Origin: Planctobacterium sp047947135 | GTDB taxonomy: Bacteria > Pseudomonadota > Gammaproteobacteria > Enterobacterales > Alteromonadaceae | Assembly: GCA_047947135.1 (NCBI GenBank) | Contig: CP170457.1 | Coordinates: forward strand, 1,550,001 to 1,614,000 | Reading direction: 5' to 3' | Length of the DNA: 64,000 bases | In this document: piece by piece, positions 26,671 through 36,179 of the stretch | How positions within the stretch are numbered: the first letter of the stretch is position 1 | How the letters are laid out: the number at the start of each line of letters is the position of its first letter | Position numbers and translations under genes: made by a program | Notes under the pieces: model-generated | Told to the model about the DNA's origin: nothing | Databases searched by the model: none | Seen by the model: only the letters and a program-made list of their open reading frames with translations

Positions 26671-28152
26671 TTAAATCAGACTCTTGCGTTGATTGGACGG
26701 AGGAATCGAGAGCGATTCCCGGTATTTTGCAATTGTTCGGCGAGCAACCATAATGCCTTGCTCTGCCAACAGTTGCGCAATTTTGCTATCACTTAAAGGT
26801 TTAGCAGCATTTTCCGCTGCTACCAACTTTTTAATTAAAGCCCGTATGGCAGTCGAGGAGCACTCCCCACCATTTTCTGTCGCTACATGACTTGAGAAGA
26901 AATACTTCAACTCAAATATACCGCGAGGTGTATGCATATACTTCTGCGTAGTGACTCGAGAGATAGTCGATTCGTGCATGTCTACCATTTCTGCGACATC
27001 ATTTAAAACCATAGGTTTCATCATTTCAGGACCATGCTCAAAAAAGCCCTGTTGTTGCTGTACAATGCAGTTTGCCACTTTCAATAACGTTTCGTTGCGG
27101 CTTTCAATACTTTTAATAAACCACTTGGCTTCCTGCATGTGAGATTTTATGAACTGACCATCAGAGCTGTTTTTTGTCGACCGAGACATGGCGGCATAAT
27201 GCTGATTGATATTCAGTTTGGGCACGCTATCTGGATTGAGCTCTACCATCCAGCGTCCGTTTTTCTTATTGACGGAAACATCTGGTATAACGTAGTCGGG
27301 CTCTTGCTGATTGATGCTTAATCCCGGATGGGGATTAAGTGTTTTTAGCAGCTTAAACACCTCTTTCAACTGTTCTTCTTTCAACTTCGACTTACGAATC
27401 AGAGTACGAAAATCTTTGGACACCAGAAGGTCGGTGAATTCAGTTAACAAATTCTTCGCTTCTTTTAGCCAAGGGGTATCAAGTGGAAATTGATTGAGCT
27501 GAACCAGTAAACATTCTCGTGGGTTTCGTGAGGCGACACCGATGGGATCAAAATGTTGCAAGCGTTTATGTACGCACTCTACTTCATCAAGTTCCAGATC
27601 TTCGATTTCGACGCTATCCAGAATATCTTCCAATGAGACAGTCAGATACCCGGCATCGTCAATAGAATCAATGATCGCCAATGCAATCGCCTGATCGGTT
27701 TCAGAAAAGGGTGTCAGACGCATTTGCCATAACAAATGCTCCTGAATGTTGTCGACGGTTTCACCCTGATAGACCTGTTCATCATCACCGGAATAATTGC
27801 TGGCAGCGGGAGCCGAAGACGCGCTGTAATATTCATCCCAGGTACTGTCGATTGGTAGCTCTTCTGGCAAATCGTTTTTTTCCAGTGCGGCACCAGTCTC
27901 CATACTGTCGTCTTGATTGTATTCATTGTCTGAAGAGGTACTGCTGGACGAGCTGTCTCCGTTTAATTCGTTTTTAACATTATCTGATTCGTTGTTGCTT
28001 TCTTCGACTTCGAGCAACGGATTGGTATCCAGTGCTTCCTGAATTTCCTGCTGCAAATCCAGCGTCGACAACTGCAGAAGTCTGATAGCTTGCTGCAACT
28101 GCGGTGTCATGGTCAGTTGTTGGCTGAATTTTAATTGTAACGATGGTTTCAT
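26671..28152 (-). CDS. rpoN: RNA polymerase sigma-54 factor
   Basis: A 493-residue sigma-54. The N-terminal glutamine-rich activator-interaction region starts KPSLQLKFSQQLTMTPQLQQ. An acidic, serine-rich linker follows (about 55-110), then the core-binding domain. The helix-turn-helix region contains HESTISRVTTQKYMHTP, and the C-terminal RpoN box is ARRTIAKYRESL. The acidic linker is typically variable. It leads the hpf-ptsN-rapZ-ptsO series and follows lptB by about 54 bp. Confidence 0.97.
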   Translation of the reverse strand: MKPSLQLKFSQQLTMTPQLQQAIRLLQLSTLDLQQEIQEALDTNPLLEVEESNNESDNVKNELNGDSSSSSTSSDNEYNQDDSMETGAALEKNDLPEELPIDSTWDEYYSASSAPAASNYSGDDEQVYQGETVDNIQEHLLWQMRLTPFSETDQAIALAIIDSIDDAGYLTVSLEDILDSVEIEDLELDEVECVHKRLQHFDPIGVASRNPRECLLVQLNQFPLDTPWLKEAKNLLTEFTDLLVSKDFRTLIRKSKLKEEQLKEVFKLLKTLNPHPGLSINQQEPDYVIPDVSVNKKNGRWMVELNPDSVPKLNINQHYAAMSRSTKNSSDGQFIKSHMQEAKWFIKSIESRNETLLKVANCIVQQQQGFFEHGPEMMKPMVLNDVAEMVDMHESTISRVTTQKYMHTPRGIFELKYFFSSHVATENGGECSSTAIRALIKKLVAAENAAKPLSDSKIAQLLAEQGIMVARRTIAKYRESLSIPPSNQRKSLI

Positions 28153-28206
28153 GTATGTTTTACGAGACTTTCAGCTCTGTTTTTGTATTAATCCAATATA
28201 CCTTTA

Positions 28207-28932
28207 CTATAGCGTGAATTGCTCTCCAAGGTATACATCTCTTACTTGCTGATTGTTTAAAACTGTTTCGGCTGTACCTTCGGCAATGACTTCACCATGG
28301 CTGACGATATAGGCCTGTTCACACACATCAAGGGTTTCCCGTACGTTGTGGTCAGTAATCAATACCCCGATACCGCGATCTCGCAGATGATGAATGATTT
28401 TTTTAATGTCCGTCACCGAAATCGGATCGACTCCGGCAAATGGTTCATCTAACAAAATAAATTGCGGATTAGCCGCCAACGCTCTGGCAATTTCCACCCG
28501 ACGTCGCTCACCACCAGATAAACTCATTCCCATATTATTTCTAATATGGTTGATATTAAATTCATCAAGTAGTTCATTGGCAATTTCTTCGCGCTGATCA
28601 ACATCCAGCTCTTTGCGGTTTTCCAAAATGGCCATTAGATTGTCGTGGACACTGAGTTTGCGAAAAATGGACGCTTCTTGTGGTAAATATCCAATACCAT
28701 GTCTTGCTCTCACATGCATGGGCTGCAGCGTTAATTCATGTTGATCGATGAAGATTTCACCCTGATCCAGTGGCACAAGACCAACAATCATGTAAAACGT
28801 CGTGGTTTTACCCGCACCATTTGGACCTAAAAGTCCGACGATTTGTCCAGTATTGACTTCCAGGCTAACGCCTCTGACTACCTGTCGACTTTTATAGGAT
28901 TTCGCCAGATTAGACGCACGTAATGTTGGCAT
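28207..28932 (-). CDS. lptB: LPS export ABC transporter ATP-binding protein
   Basis: A 241-residue ABC ATPase with Walker A GPNGAGKTTT, signature LSGGERRRVEIARAL and Walker B FILLDEPFAG, then the switch histidine in LITDHNVRETL. LptB drives the LptB2FG transporter that pulls LPS from the inner membrane into the LptC-LptA bridge. It lies 8 bp after lptA and precedes rpoN, as in E. coli. Confidence 0.97.
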   Translation of the reverse strand: MPTLRASNLAKSYKSRQVVRGVSLEVNTGQIVGLLGPNGAGKTTTFYMIVGLVPLDQGEIFIDQHELTLQPMHVRARHGIGYLPQEASIFRKLSVHDNLMAILENRKELDVDQREEIANELLDEFNINHIRNNMGMSLSGGERRRVEIARALAANPQFILLDEPFAGVDPISVTDIKKIIHHLRDRGIGVLITDHNVRETLDVCEQAYIVSHGEVIAEGTAETVLNNQQVRDVYLGEQFTL

Positions 28933-28940
28933 GTTATCCC

Positions 28941-29453
28941 TTATTGTTGTGGTTGTTGGTCATCATCATCTTCAGCCTGAAAAACCGTAGTGACACGGCT
29001 TTCACCACCTTTTGTACCAGCAATAAGTTGTTCTTTTTCCAGATTGAACGAGATCTTTTCACCTTTTACCATGCTGGCATCCTGGTAAAGCTCTGCGGCT
29101 CCGTTTAAGTCCAGCATACGGGTTTCAACCTGATAACGTATTTCATTCGCTTTAGCGGTAATAGCACTGCCGTCATCCATGGTCTGGGAATACACGGCTG
29201 GTTTTCCTCTTGCTATAAATATCTCTTTGCCTTTACCTTCCTCTGCGATGACTTCAACTTCATCGGCGTCGATTTTCAGCGTTCCCTGAGAAATATGAAC
29301 ATCTTCTCGAAAGATAGAGGTCTTGCGTTTTCCATCAACGAACTGGGTTTTTGAGTCGACCTTAATAGGGAGCTTAAAATCGTCTTTTCCGGCGTGAACG
29401 TTAAATGACAATAAAAGTGTCATCGTCACGGCGCTAATTTGCAGGTGTTTCAT
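28941..29453 (-). CDS. lptA: LPS transport periplasmic protein LptA
   Basis: LptA forms the periplasmic bridge for LPS. From the ATG at 29453 it has 170 residues with a signal peptide (MKHLQISAVTMTLLLSFNVHA) and an OstA/jellyroll domain rich in alternating beta-strands (LKIDADEVEVIAEEGKGKEI). I prefer this ATG to the in-frame one at 29471, because it gives a normal signal peptide; neither has a strong Shine-Dalgarno. The start lies 20 bp inside lptC, indicating coupling. Confidence 0.92.
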   Translation of the reverse strand: MKHLQISAVTMTLLLSFNVHAGKDDFKLPIKVDSKTQFVDGKRKTSIFREDVHISQGTLKIDADEVEVIAEEGKGKEIFIARGKPAVYSQTMDDGSAITAKANEIRYQVETRMLDLNGAAELYQDASMVKGEKISFNLEKEQLIAGTKGGESRVTTVFQAEDDDDQQPQQ

Positions 29454-30003
29454 TATAAACTGTCTGTACATGGTTAATTAACTCAAATTTACGGGTCAGC
29501 AGATTTGCGTTAAACCCGTTGCTGGTAATGACAAAGTCAACACCGGAAATGGTTGTCAGCTGATCAGAGTGCATGGTCTTGGTGTTTAAATCTATTTCAA
29601 TAAAATCCGTTTCAATACGCTGCACAAAGTCACCTTCACTAAGACTCTCGATAATCACTTTTTGTTCCAGCTCAATTCTATTGTCTTCGTACAACGTGCC
29701 TTCAAGAGCGTTCACTTTCCAGGGTTGTTCTGAACGTTCAGTAAAGATTGTGTACTCTGGATTTTCGAATAGTGTGAAGCCTAATATGTCATAATGTTCC
29801 ATGCTGGTAGCAAACACTTCGTGGTTGACATCTCCTTGCTTGTTATAAAGTGTGCTTTGCATGTTGCGAGCCTGATAATTAGGGCTCCAGGCTTCAGGGC
29901 GGCTATCATCAGTGTTGGATTGCGGCTTCTCTTCAAAGAAAGGAGCGTTCAATATTAATATGAGTACGAACAGTAGCAGAATACTGAGCGTCGTACGATT
30001 CAT
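29434..30003 (-). CDS. lptC: LPS export protein LptC
   Basis: A 189-residue bitopic protein: one N-terminal helix (LSILLLFVLILILNAPFF) and a periplasmic beta-jellyroll domain. It links the LptB2FG transporter to LptA. Sequence conservation in the family is low; identification rests on size, topology and place between kdsC and lptA. It overlaps kdsC by four bases and lptA by 20. Confidence 0.92.
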   Translation of the reverse strand: MNRTTLSILLLFVLILILNAPFFEEKPQSNTDDSRPEAWSPNYQARNMQSTLYNKQGDVNHEVFATSMEHYDILGFTLFENPEYTIFTERSEQPWKVNALEGTLYEDNRIELEQKVIIESLSEGDFVQRIETDFIEIDLNTKTMHSDQLTTISGVDFVITSNGFNANLLTRKFELINHVQTVYNETPAN

Positions 30004-30554
30004 ACACTGGCACTCTCTATTGTTTTCAACAGGTTCTTACTTTCCAGAATGATATCGCAAACTTCTCTCACCGCACCATATCCCCCGTTATTCTGAGTGA
30101 CATAGGCCGCATGATTAATAACTCTGGGGTGGGCATCTTTTACTGCAATTCCTAGCAATGCGTTGTCAAACATGCCTAAATCGGGACAGTCATCACCAAT
30201 TGCTGCCGTTTGCACCACATTTATACCTAACTTATCCTGAAGGTGTTGCAGCGCAACCCCCTTATGTTCTTCACCTTGGATGATGTGCTTAACTCCCAAT
30301 GCGGTCATGCGATTATGTACTAATTCTGAGCGTCGTCCGGTAATCACTGCTACCTCAACCCCAGATTGAATAAGTGCTTTGACACCATAACCATCGCGAG
30401 TATGAAAGGCTTTTAATTCTTCTCCATCATTACCCAGATAAATGCGACCATCGCTGAATACACCGTCAACATCGCAAACCAATAACTTGATTTGTTGAAA
30501 CTGTTCAAACAGTGAGTTGGGCAACTCGCCATACAAGGTGCGTTGACCTGGCAT
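30000..30554 (-). CDS. kdsC: 3-deoxy-D-manno-octulosonate 8-phosphate phosphatase KdsC
   Basis: A 184-residue HAD phosphatase that releases phosphate from Kdo-8-phosphate. The nucleophile motif is LVCDVDGVFSDG, motif II is VAVITGRRS, and the C-terminal acidic motif is AIGDDCPDLGMF. It shares one base with the kdsD stop (TGATG) and four with lptC, so Kdo synthesis and LPS export genes are tightly coupled. Confidence 0.95.
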   Translation of the reverse strand: MPGQRTLYGELPNSLFEQFQQIKLLVCDVDGVFSDGRIYLGNDGEELKAFHTRDGYGVKALIQSGVEVAVITGRRSELVHNRMTALGVKHIIQGEEHKGVALQHLQDKLGINVVQTAAIGDDCPDLGMFDNALLGIAVKDAHPRVINHAAYVTQNNGGYGAVREVCDIILESKNLLKTIESASV

Positions 30555-31525
30555 CAGACCACTCCCGATTTCACCAGATCCAGCATATTAAGTGCGCCGA
30601 CCGGTTTATTGTTATTATCGATGACGATAAGCCCATTAATGTTCTTATCTTCCATAATTTTCAACGCTTCGGCCGCCAGCATATCAGGTTTTACTCGAAT
30701 TCCACTGGCGGTCATAACTTGCTTGATGGCAGTAGTATGGATATCAACTTTAGCATCAATCACCCGGCGTAAATCACCGTCGGTAAATACACCGGTCATC
30801 GTTCCTTGTGAGCCAACCACGGCGGTCATTCCAAGACCTTTTTCTGTCACAGTTAACAGGGCGTCTCGAATATTTTGTTGTTCCTGAACAACAGGAAGGC
30901 GACTACCACCATGCATAATATCCGAAACTTTTAACAGCAATTTACGCCCTAATGAGCCACTGGGATGAGACAGGGCAAAATCGTCTGCGCTAAATCCATT
31001 GGCGTCCAGTAACGCTACAGCAAGGGCATCACCCATAACTAATGTGGCAGTGGTACTGGATGTTGGAGCCAGCCCCAGAGAACAAGCCTCCTGTGGCACA
31101 CTGATATTGATATGTACATCACAATGACCGCCCAGCGACGACACTGGGTTCCCAGACATACCAATAATCGGAATGCCTAATCGTTTGACGACAGGGAGCA
31201 GGCTGAGAACTTCAGAGGTTTCACCTGAATTAGAAATCGCTAACAGCACATCGTCTTTTGATAACATGCCTAAGTCGCCATGACCGGCTTCCCCTGGGTG
31301 CATAAAAAATGCGGGTGTTCCTGTGCTTGCCAAGGTCGCCGCTATTTTATTCGCGATGTGCCCGGATTTACCCATGCCAGTGACGACAACTTTTCCTGTG
31401 CATTTTTGCATCAGTACACAGGCGGAGGAAAATTGTTCGTCGAGGAACTTTTCTAATCCTTTGATTGCCTCGATTTCGATATCGAAAACGCGTTTTGCAG
31501 AGGCAATATATGATTCTGTTTTCAT
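30554..31525 (-). CDS. kdsD: D-arabinose 5-phosphate isomerase KdsD
   Basis: A 323-residue aldose-ketose isomerase making arabinose-5-phosphate, the first step towards Kdo. It has an N-terminal SIS domain (VVTGMGKSGHIANKIAATLAS, SNSGETSEV) and two C-terminal CBS domains (DGDLRRVI, IMEDKNINGLIVIDNNN). Length matches E. coli KdsD (328). It follows yrbG by 9 bp. Confidence 0.96.
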   Translation of the reverse strand: MKTESYIASAKRVFDIEIEAIKGLEKFLDEQFSSACVLMQKCTGKVVVTGMGKSGHIANKIAATLASTGTPAFFMHPGEAGHGDLGMLSKDDVLLAISNSGETSEVLSLLPVVKRLGIPIIGMSGNPVSSLGGHCDVHINISVPQEACSLGLAPTSSTTATLVMGDALAVALLDANGFSADDFALSHPSGSLGRKLLLKVSDIMHGGSRLPVVQEQQNIRDALLTVTEKGLGMTAVVGSQGTMTGVFTDGDLRRVIDAKVDIHTTAIKQVMTASGIRVKPDMLAAEALKIMEDKNINGLIVIDNNNKPVGALNMLDLVKSGVV

Positions 31526-31534
31526 TATATTAGT

Positions 31535-32491
31535 TTAACTAAATAGCAATACTTGATACGCCACAAAGCTGGTGAGTAATAATCCACCTTCGAAACGCGT
31601 GATTCTTCTACCTGAGCCAATTTGCAGGCTAAAGAGCAAAAGCAATAAGGTCAATCCTAACATCACATAGATGTCACGATTTGCGGCAAATGCATCGATG
31701 GCTCCAGGAGCAATCAATCCTGGCATCGCCAGTACTGCCAAAATATTAAATATATTGGAACCGATAATATTACCCAACGCCAGGTCATCTTCGCCCTTTA
31801 TAACACCCGCAATACTGGCGGCTAATTCAGGCAAGCTGGTGCCAATTGCGATGATCGTCAACCCTATCATTAATTCACTCATACCAAATATGGTGGCAAT
31901 TTGGACCGCTGCATCGACCATAATGTCGGCACTCAGTGGCAACAGTAAAAGGCCAATTGCGACCCAGACCAATGCCCTGCCAGTTGTGACACCGGACGGA
32001 ATTTCGTCATCAGATTCAGAAATATAAGGATCTTTTTTGTCGGCATACAACGACATCATTGTGAGCCCGCCGATGGTCAGGAAAAACATCACCATCAGCA
32101 CCGCACCTTCCCAAAGTTGCAATGTTTCGTCGTACAAAAATGCAAAGGCTATGACCGACACCAGCAACAGAATTGGCATTTCCCGTTTCACTGTAATTGA
32201 TTTAACCAATAAGGGTTTGAATAGGGCAGTAGCGCCTAATACCAGTGCAATGTTGGTGATGTTTGAACCAATAGCGTTACCCACTGCAGTGTCAGCATTG
32301 CCCGCCAATGACGCAGTTGCTGCCACCATAATTTCCGGTGCAGATGAGCCCATCGCAATGATGGTCATACCGATAATCATAGGGGCAATACCCATGTTTT
32401 TCGCCAGTGCTGAAGCACCATACACGAATCTATCAGCACTCCAACTCAATAAAGCTAAACCGAATAAGAAGATAAGTATTTGAATGAGCAT
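31535..32491 (-). CDS. yrbG: Sodium/calcium antiporter family protein YrbG
   Basis: A 318-residue CaCA-family exchanger with about ten membrane helices in two inverted halves. The alpha repeats carry GSSAPEIMVA and GTSLPELAAS, which hold the ion-binding acidic residues. A cytosolic loop (YADKKDPYISESDDEIPSG) separates the halves. E. coli has yrbG at the same place before kdsD, though its ion has not been settled there. The gene opens the leftward LPS/rpoN cluster. Confidence 0.92.
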   Translation of the reverse strand: MLIQILIFLFGLALLSWSADRFVYGASALAKNMGIAPMIIGMTIIAMGSSAPEIMVAATASLAGNADTAVGNAIGSNITNIALVLGATALFKPLLVKSITVKREMPILLLVSVIAFAFLYDETLQLWEGAVLMVMFFLTIGGLTMMSLYADKKDPYISESDDEIPSGVTTGRALVWVAIGLLLLPLSADIMVDAAVQIATIFGMSELMIGLTIIAIGTSLPELAASIAGVIKGEDDLALGNIIGSNIFNILAVLAMPGLIAPGAIDAFAANRDIYVMLGLTLLLLLFSLQIGSGRRITRFEGGLLLTSFVAYQVLLFS

Positions 32492-32820
32492 GAATGTTTG
32501 CTTAGTACCGCCTCAGTAAAATGATCAGGATATGGTGTCGAAAACCTAAACCTCAAGCATTGCAGTGTAAATGATAATTGAACATTTCGCGTTATGGAAA
32601 CGTCGAAACCGGATCAGAAATATCTTTCGAATTATTTCAGCATATCTTGTTACTTTTTGACTTTGTGGTCAAAACTTGAAAAAGGATAGAATAGACACAT
32701 ATAGCACCACCTTGGCGCGAACCTGTTAAAACACATTGTTTTATTTTTGGTAAATGCCCTGTAAATTAACCGAAAACGTTCATGTTTGATTAACCAATTC
32801 AGGATAAACTGCTCTTCGTA
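32492..32820. other. Divergent promoter region between yrbG and mlaF
   Basis: This 329-bp gap separates the leftward LPS/rpoN cluster from the rightward mla operon and must hold both promoters. A TAGAAT preceded 18 bp upstream by TTGTGG lies near 32660-32695 on the plus strand and could serve mlaF, but the match is modest. No Shine-Dalgarno is evident within 12 bases of the mlaF ATG. I see no gene here. Confidence 0.4.
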
Positions 32821-33609
32821 ATGGAAAACCTCGTAGAAATTGACAATTTGACTTTTAGTCGTGGTGACAGGGTGCTTTACGACCAGATATCCATGTCTAT
32901 CCCGAAAGGCAAAATCACGGCCATCATGGGTCCCAGTGGCATTGGAAAAACGACGATGTTGCGTTTGATTGGTGGTCAACTGAAACCGGATAGTGGCGAT
33001 GTGCGCTTCGCTGGTCAATCTATTCCGCAAATGAATCGTTCGCAACTTTACCGTTGCCGACGCGACATGAGCATGTTATTTCAAAGCGGGGCGCTGTTCA
33101 CCGATATGTCGGTTTTTGACAATGTGGCATTTCCGCTACGGGAACATACTAAATTGTCTGAAGGTATTATCAAAACCATCGTCTTGTTGAAGTTGCAGGC
33201 GGTGGGATTGCGCGGTGCAGCACCGTTGTTTCCAAGTGAATTGTCGGGCGGTATGGCCAGACGCGCCGCTTTGGCACGTTCGATAGCGCTGGACCCGAAA
33301 CTGATCATGTACGATGAGCCTTTTGCCGGACAGGACCCGATCTCCATGGGGGTGTTGGTGAAGTTAATCCGGCAGTTGAGTGAAGCGCTGAACTTGACCA
33401 GTGTGGTTGTTACACATGATGTCAATGAAGTACTGACCATTGCGGATTACATTTACATTATTGCAGATAAGCGGGTGATAGGTAGCGGTACGGCATCTGA
33501 TATTCGTGAGTCTGAGTCAGATTTAGTTCAACAGTTTTTAAATGGCAAAGCGGATGGCCCTGTGCCTTTCCACTATCCAGCACAACCATTGGAACAGGTT
33601 TTAGGATAA
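32821..33609 (+). CDS. mlaF: Phospholipid ABC transporter ATP-binding protein MlaF
   Basis: A 262-residue ABC ATPase with Walker A GPSGIGKTTM, signature LSGGMARRAALARSIA, Walker B LIMYDEPFAGQD and the switch histidine in VVVTHDVNEV. With MlaE, MlaD and MlaB it forms the inner-membrane complex that moves phospholipids between the inner membrane and periplasmic MlaC to keep the outer membrane asymmetric. It is the first gene of mlaFEDCB-ibaG-murA. Confidence 0.97.
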   Translation: MENLVEIDNLTFSRGDRVLYDQISMSIPKGKITAIMGPSGIGKTTMLRLIGGQLKPDSGDVRFAGQSIPQMNRSQLYRCRRDMSMLFQSGALFTDMSVFDNVAFPLREHTKLSEGIIKTIVLLKLQAVGLRGAAPLFPSELSGGMARRAALARSIALDPKLIMYDEPFAGQDPISMGVLVKLIRQLSEALNLTSVVVTHDVNEVLTIADYIYIIADKRVIGSGTASDIRESESDLVQQFLNGKADGPVPFHYPAQPLEQVLG

Positions 33610-33615
33610 CAAACA

Positions 33616-34398
33616 TTGATTGATTTTTTCGCCAACACAGGACGCACTGTGATGGATGCCCTGGCAAGAACAGGGCGTGCCTCACAAATTTTATGGGGAG
33701 CAATATTTGCTGTTCCTCATCCAGTAAAGTCTATTCCGCTGACCATTAAACAAATTTATGTTGTCGGGGTGCAGTCACTGCTGATCATTATTGTTTCCGG
33801 TTTGTTTATCGGCATGGTGATGGCGCTGCAAGGTTATACCGTACTCGTCACATATGGCGCCGAGGACAGTCTCGGCCCGATGGTTTCTTTATCTTTGCTT
33901 AGAGAATTGGGACCAGTGGTAACAGCACTGTTGTTCGCTGGGCGAGCTGGGTCAGCCTTGACGGCTGAGATCGGCCTAATGAAAGCAACTGAGCAGTTGA
34001 GCAGTTTGGAAATGATGGCAATTGATCCGCTGCGACGAGTCATTGCTCCGCGCCTCTGGGCCGGGATCATCGCAATGCCGATGTTAGCAATTATTTTCAG
34101 TGCGGTTGGCATTTTAGGTGGGCATTTAGTCGGTGTCGAATGGTTAGGCGTTGATGTTGGCAGCTATTGGTCAATTATGCAGTCAGCGGTAGATTTTAAT
34201 GAAGATGTGATGAATGGCGTGATCAAGAGCCTTGTCTTTGCGTTCGTCGTAACCTGGATATCGGTGTTTAATGGTTATGATGCGACTCCAACATCTGAGG
34301 GAATTAGCAAAGCCACAACCCAGACCGTGGTGCATTCTTCATTGGCAGTTTTAGGATTGGATTTTGTGCTGACAGCCCTTATGTTTGGCACTGAGTAG
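33616..34398 (+). CDS. mlaE: Phospholipid ABC transporter permease MlaE
   Basis: A 260-residue permease with membrane helices and the conserved blocks LSLLRELGPVVTALLFAGRAGSALTA (split here between helices) and a C-terminal HSSLAVLGLDFVLTALMFG, very close to E. coli MlaE. The start appears to be TTG at 33616: AGGATAA precedes it by about 9 bases, and it gives an N-terminus of the same length as E. coli. The alternative ATG twelve codons in would remove part of the first helix. Confidence 0.95.
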   Translation: MIDFFANTGRTVMDALARTGRASQILWGAIFAVPHPVKSIPLTIKQIYVVGVQSLLIIIVSGLFIGMVMALQGYTVLVTYGAEDSLGPMVSLSLLRELGPVVTALLFAGRAGSALTAEIGLMKATEQLSSLEMMAIDPLRRVIAPRLWAGIIAMPMLAIIFSAVGILGGHLVGVEWLGVDVGSYWSIMQSAVDFNEDVMNGVIKSLVFAFVVTWISVFNGYDATPTSEGISKATTQTVVHSSLAVLGLDFVLTALMFGTE

Positions 34399-34408
34399 GA
34401 GCATTAGA

Positions 34409-34876
34409 ATGAACTCGAGAAAAATAGAAATTGGTGTTGGATTTTTTGTGGTGTTGGCAATTGCGGCCATGCTTTTGCTGGCTCTGAAAGTTGCGGATCA
34501 AGGTATCTCAGGCTCCGGTGAAACATATCAGTTGTATGCCAAATTTGATAATATAGGCGGATTAAAAGAACGTTCTGCGGTAAAACTCGGCGGTGTAACA
34601 ATCGGTCGCGTGGAGCATATCACACTTGACGCCGAAGAATTTACGCCGGTTGTGCAACTGGAAATTGATAAGCGCTATACCGGGTTTCCTGAAACCAGTT
34701 CGGTGTCTATCCTGACCTCAGGCTTATTGGGGGAGCAATATATTGGTTTTCAACCGGGCTTTTCTTTTGACGGTATTGAGGCGCTGAAGGATGGAGACTT
34801 TATAGAAGATACCAAGTCAGCATTGGTGCTGGAAGACCTGATAGGTCAGTTTTTATTTAGTAGAAATGATGACTAG
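34409..34876 (+). CDS. mlaD: Phospholipid transporter substrate-binding protein MlaD
   Basis: A 155-residue MCE-domain protein: one N-terminal helix (IGVGFFVVLAIAAMLLLALKVA) and an MCE barrel (LYAKFDNIGGLKERSAVKLGGVTIGRV). Hexamers form the lipid channel over MlaE. The ATG at 34409 is chosen because TAGGAGC lies just upstream; an upstream in-frame start would overlap mlaE. Confidence 0.96.
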   Translation: MNSRKIEIGVGFFVVLAIAAMLLLALKVADQGISGSGETYQLYAKFDNIGGLKERSAVKLGGVTIGRVEHITLDAEEFTPVVQLEIDKRYTGFPETSSVSILTSGLLGEQYIGFQPGFSFDGIEALKDGDFIEDTKSALVLEDLIGQFLFSRNDD

Positions 34877-34903
34877 TTAACAGATTGATAAGTGGAAGAA
34901 ACA

Positions 34904-35545
34904 ATGAAAATTTTTAGAACGATATGGACCGCAATATTCGCCACAATACTAATGACTGGCGCGACCCAGGCCGAGGATAATCCATATGAATTGTTGCAGG
35001 GCGTAGCAACTAAGACTTTCGCCATAATTAAAGAACGGCAATCTGAAATTCAAACCAATCCCGATATATTGAAAGAAATTGTGGAAAATGAGTTGGTGCC
35101 TTATGTCGATTATCGCTTTGCCGGCGCTAAAGTATTGGGCCGACACTTTAAATCTATTGCAAAAGATCGGGACCTGATGGGGGCCTATTTCGAGGAGTTC
35201 CGCAAATATCTGATTTCAACCTACGCTGTCGCGTTGTCCCAGTATGATGATCAGGACGTGTTATTTGAACCCGCCAAAGATTACGAGGACAAAAAAGATG
35301 TCACGGTTAGAGCGCTGATCAAAGACGAGGGTCGACCTGACATAAAAATCGCGTTTAAGGTAAGAAAAAGCAGCCGCACTGATGAATGGAAAGCATATGA
35401 TATGGTCGCTGAAGGAATCAGTATGTTGTCCAGTAAATCGACTGAGTTTGAATCGGTGTTGCGTCAGGACGGTGTTGAGAAAGTCATCGAAATAATGCGC
35501 TCTGTAAATGAAAAGCCGATGAAGCTAAAGACGGATGAGTCGTAG
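34904..35545 (+). CDS. mlaC: Periplasmic phospholipid-binding protein MlaC
   Basis: A 213-residue secreted protein with a signal peptide (MKIFRTIWTAIFATILMTGATQA) and the Tol-Tol/MlaC domain (VPYVDYRFAGAKVLGRH, then FRKYLISTYAVALSQYDDQ). It carries phospholipids between the MlaA-porin complex and MlaFEDB. The ATG at 34904, with GGAAGAA before it, is preferred to a GTG four codons upstream. Confidence 0.95.
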   Translation: MKIFRTIWTAIFATILMTGATQAEDNPYELLQGVATKTFAIIKERQSEIQTNPDILKEIVENELVPYVDYRFAGAKVLGRHFKSIAKDRDLMGAYFEEFRKYLISTYAVALSQYDDQDVLFEPAKDYEDKKDVTVRALIKDEGRPDIKIAFKVRKSSRTDEWKAYDMVAEGISMLSSKSTEFESVLRQDGVEKVIEIMRSVNEKPMKLKTDES

Positions 35546-35547
35546 CA

Positions 35548-35877
35548 ATGACGCAACTGCAGATCAAACAAGAGAGCGACTCTTGGCAACTGGTAGGTGA
35601 GTTGAGTATAGAAACGGTGCCCGAAGCTGAAAAACGGAGCAACGCCTTTTTGGGTACTCTTGGTAAGAACGGCAGGAAGACAGAGAAGTTGGTTATTTCG
35701 TTCGAGAACGTTGCCAAAGTCGATACTGCGGGATTAGCCTGGCTTCTCAATTTCACGGCGGCACTGCGAAAGTCTGGAACGGATGTTAAAGTAGCGTATC
35801 CACCAGAAGCATTGCTGAAATTAAGCAGATTAAGTAATGCCGAAGAACTTGTCTTCGGTGAGCAACCTCAGGATTAG
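35548..35877 (+). CDS. mlaB: STAS-domain protein MlaB
   Basis: A 109-residue STAS-domain protein (VISFENVAKVDTAGLAWLLNF) that binds MlaF and is needed for assembly and activity of the inner-membrane complex. It begins 2 bp after mlaC. The domain resembles anti-sigma factor antagonists, but position and size identify it as MlaB. Confidence 0.92.
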   Translation: MTQLQIKQESDSWQLVGELSIETVPEAEKRSNAFLGTLGKNGRKTEKLVISFENVAKVDTAGLAWLLNFTAALRKSGTDVKVAYPPEALLKLSRLSNAEELVFGEQPQD

Positions 35878-35882
35878 TTATT

Positions 35883-36149
35883 GTGGAAGTAACAGAAATA
35901 GAGAAAAAACTACAATCAGAATTACCTTTAAGCTTTGTTAAAGTTGAGGGTGATGGTTCTCATTTTCAGGTCATTGCAGTGGGTGATTGTTTTGCGGATA
36001 TTTCACGCATCAAACGCCAGCAAATGATCTATGGACCATTGCAGGCTCAAATTTCGGATGGCTCAATACACGCGCTGACTATAAAAACGTTTACTGAAGC
36101 ACAGTGGCAAAAAGATAAAAAGTTGTTGTTTCCTGACCTGGCTGACTAA
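35883..36149 (+). CDS. ibaG: BolA-family protein IbaG
   Basis: An 88-residue BolA-like protein with the conserved VEGDGSHFQVIAVGDCFADISRIKRQQMIYGPL block, which contains the histidine and cysteine used with monothiol glutaredoxins to hold iron-sulfur clusters. It appears to start at GTG. In E. coli ibaG (yrbA) also sits between mlaB and murA. Confidence 0.93.
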   Translation: MEVTEIEKKLQSELPLSFVKVEGDGSHFQVIAVGDCFADISRIKRQQMIYGPLQAQISDGSIHALTIKTFTEAQWQKDKKLLFPDLAD

Positions 36150-36179
36150 ACAGCCCATCCTCCGATAAAGGTTTCCTAA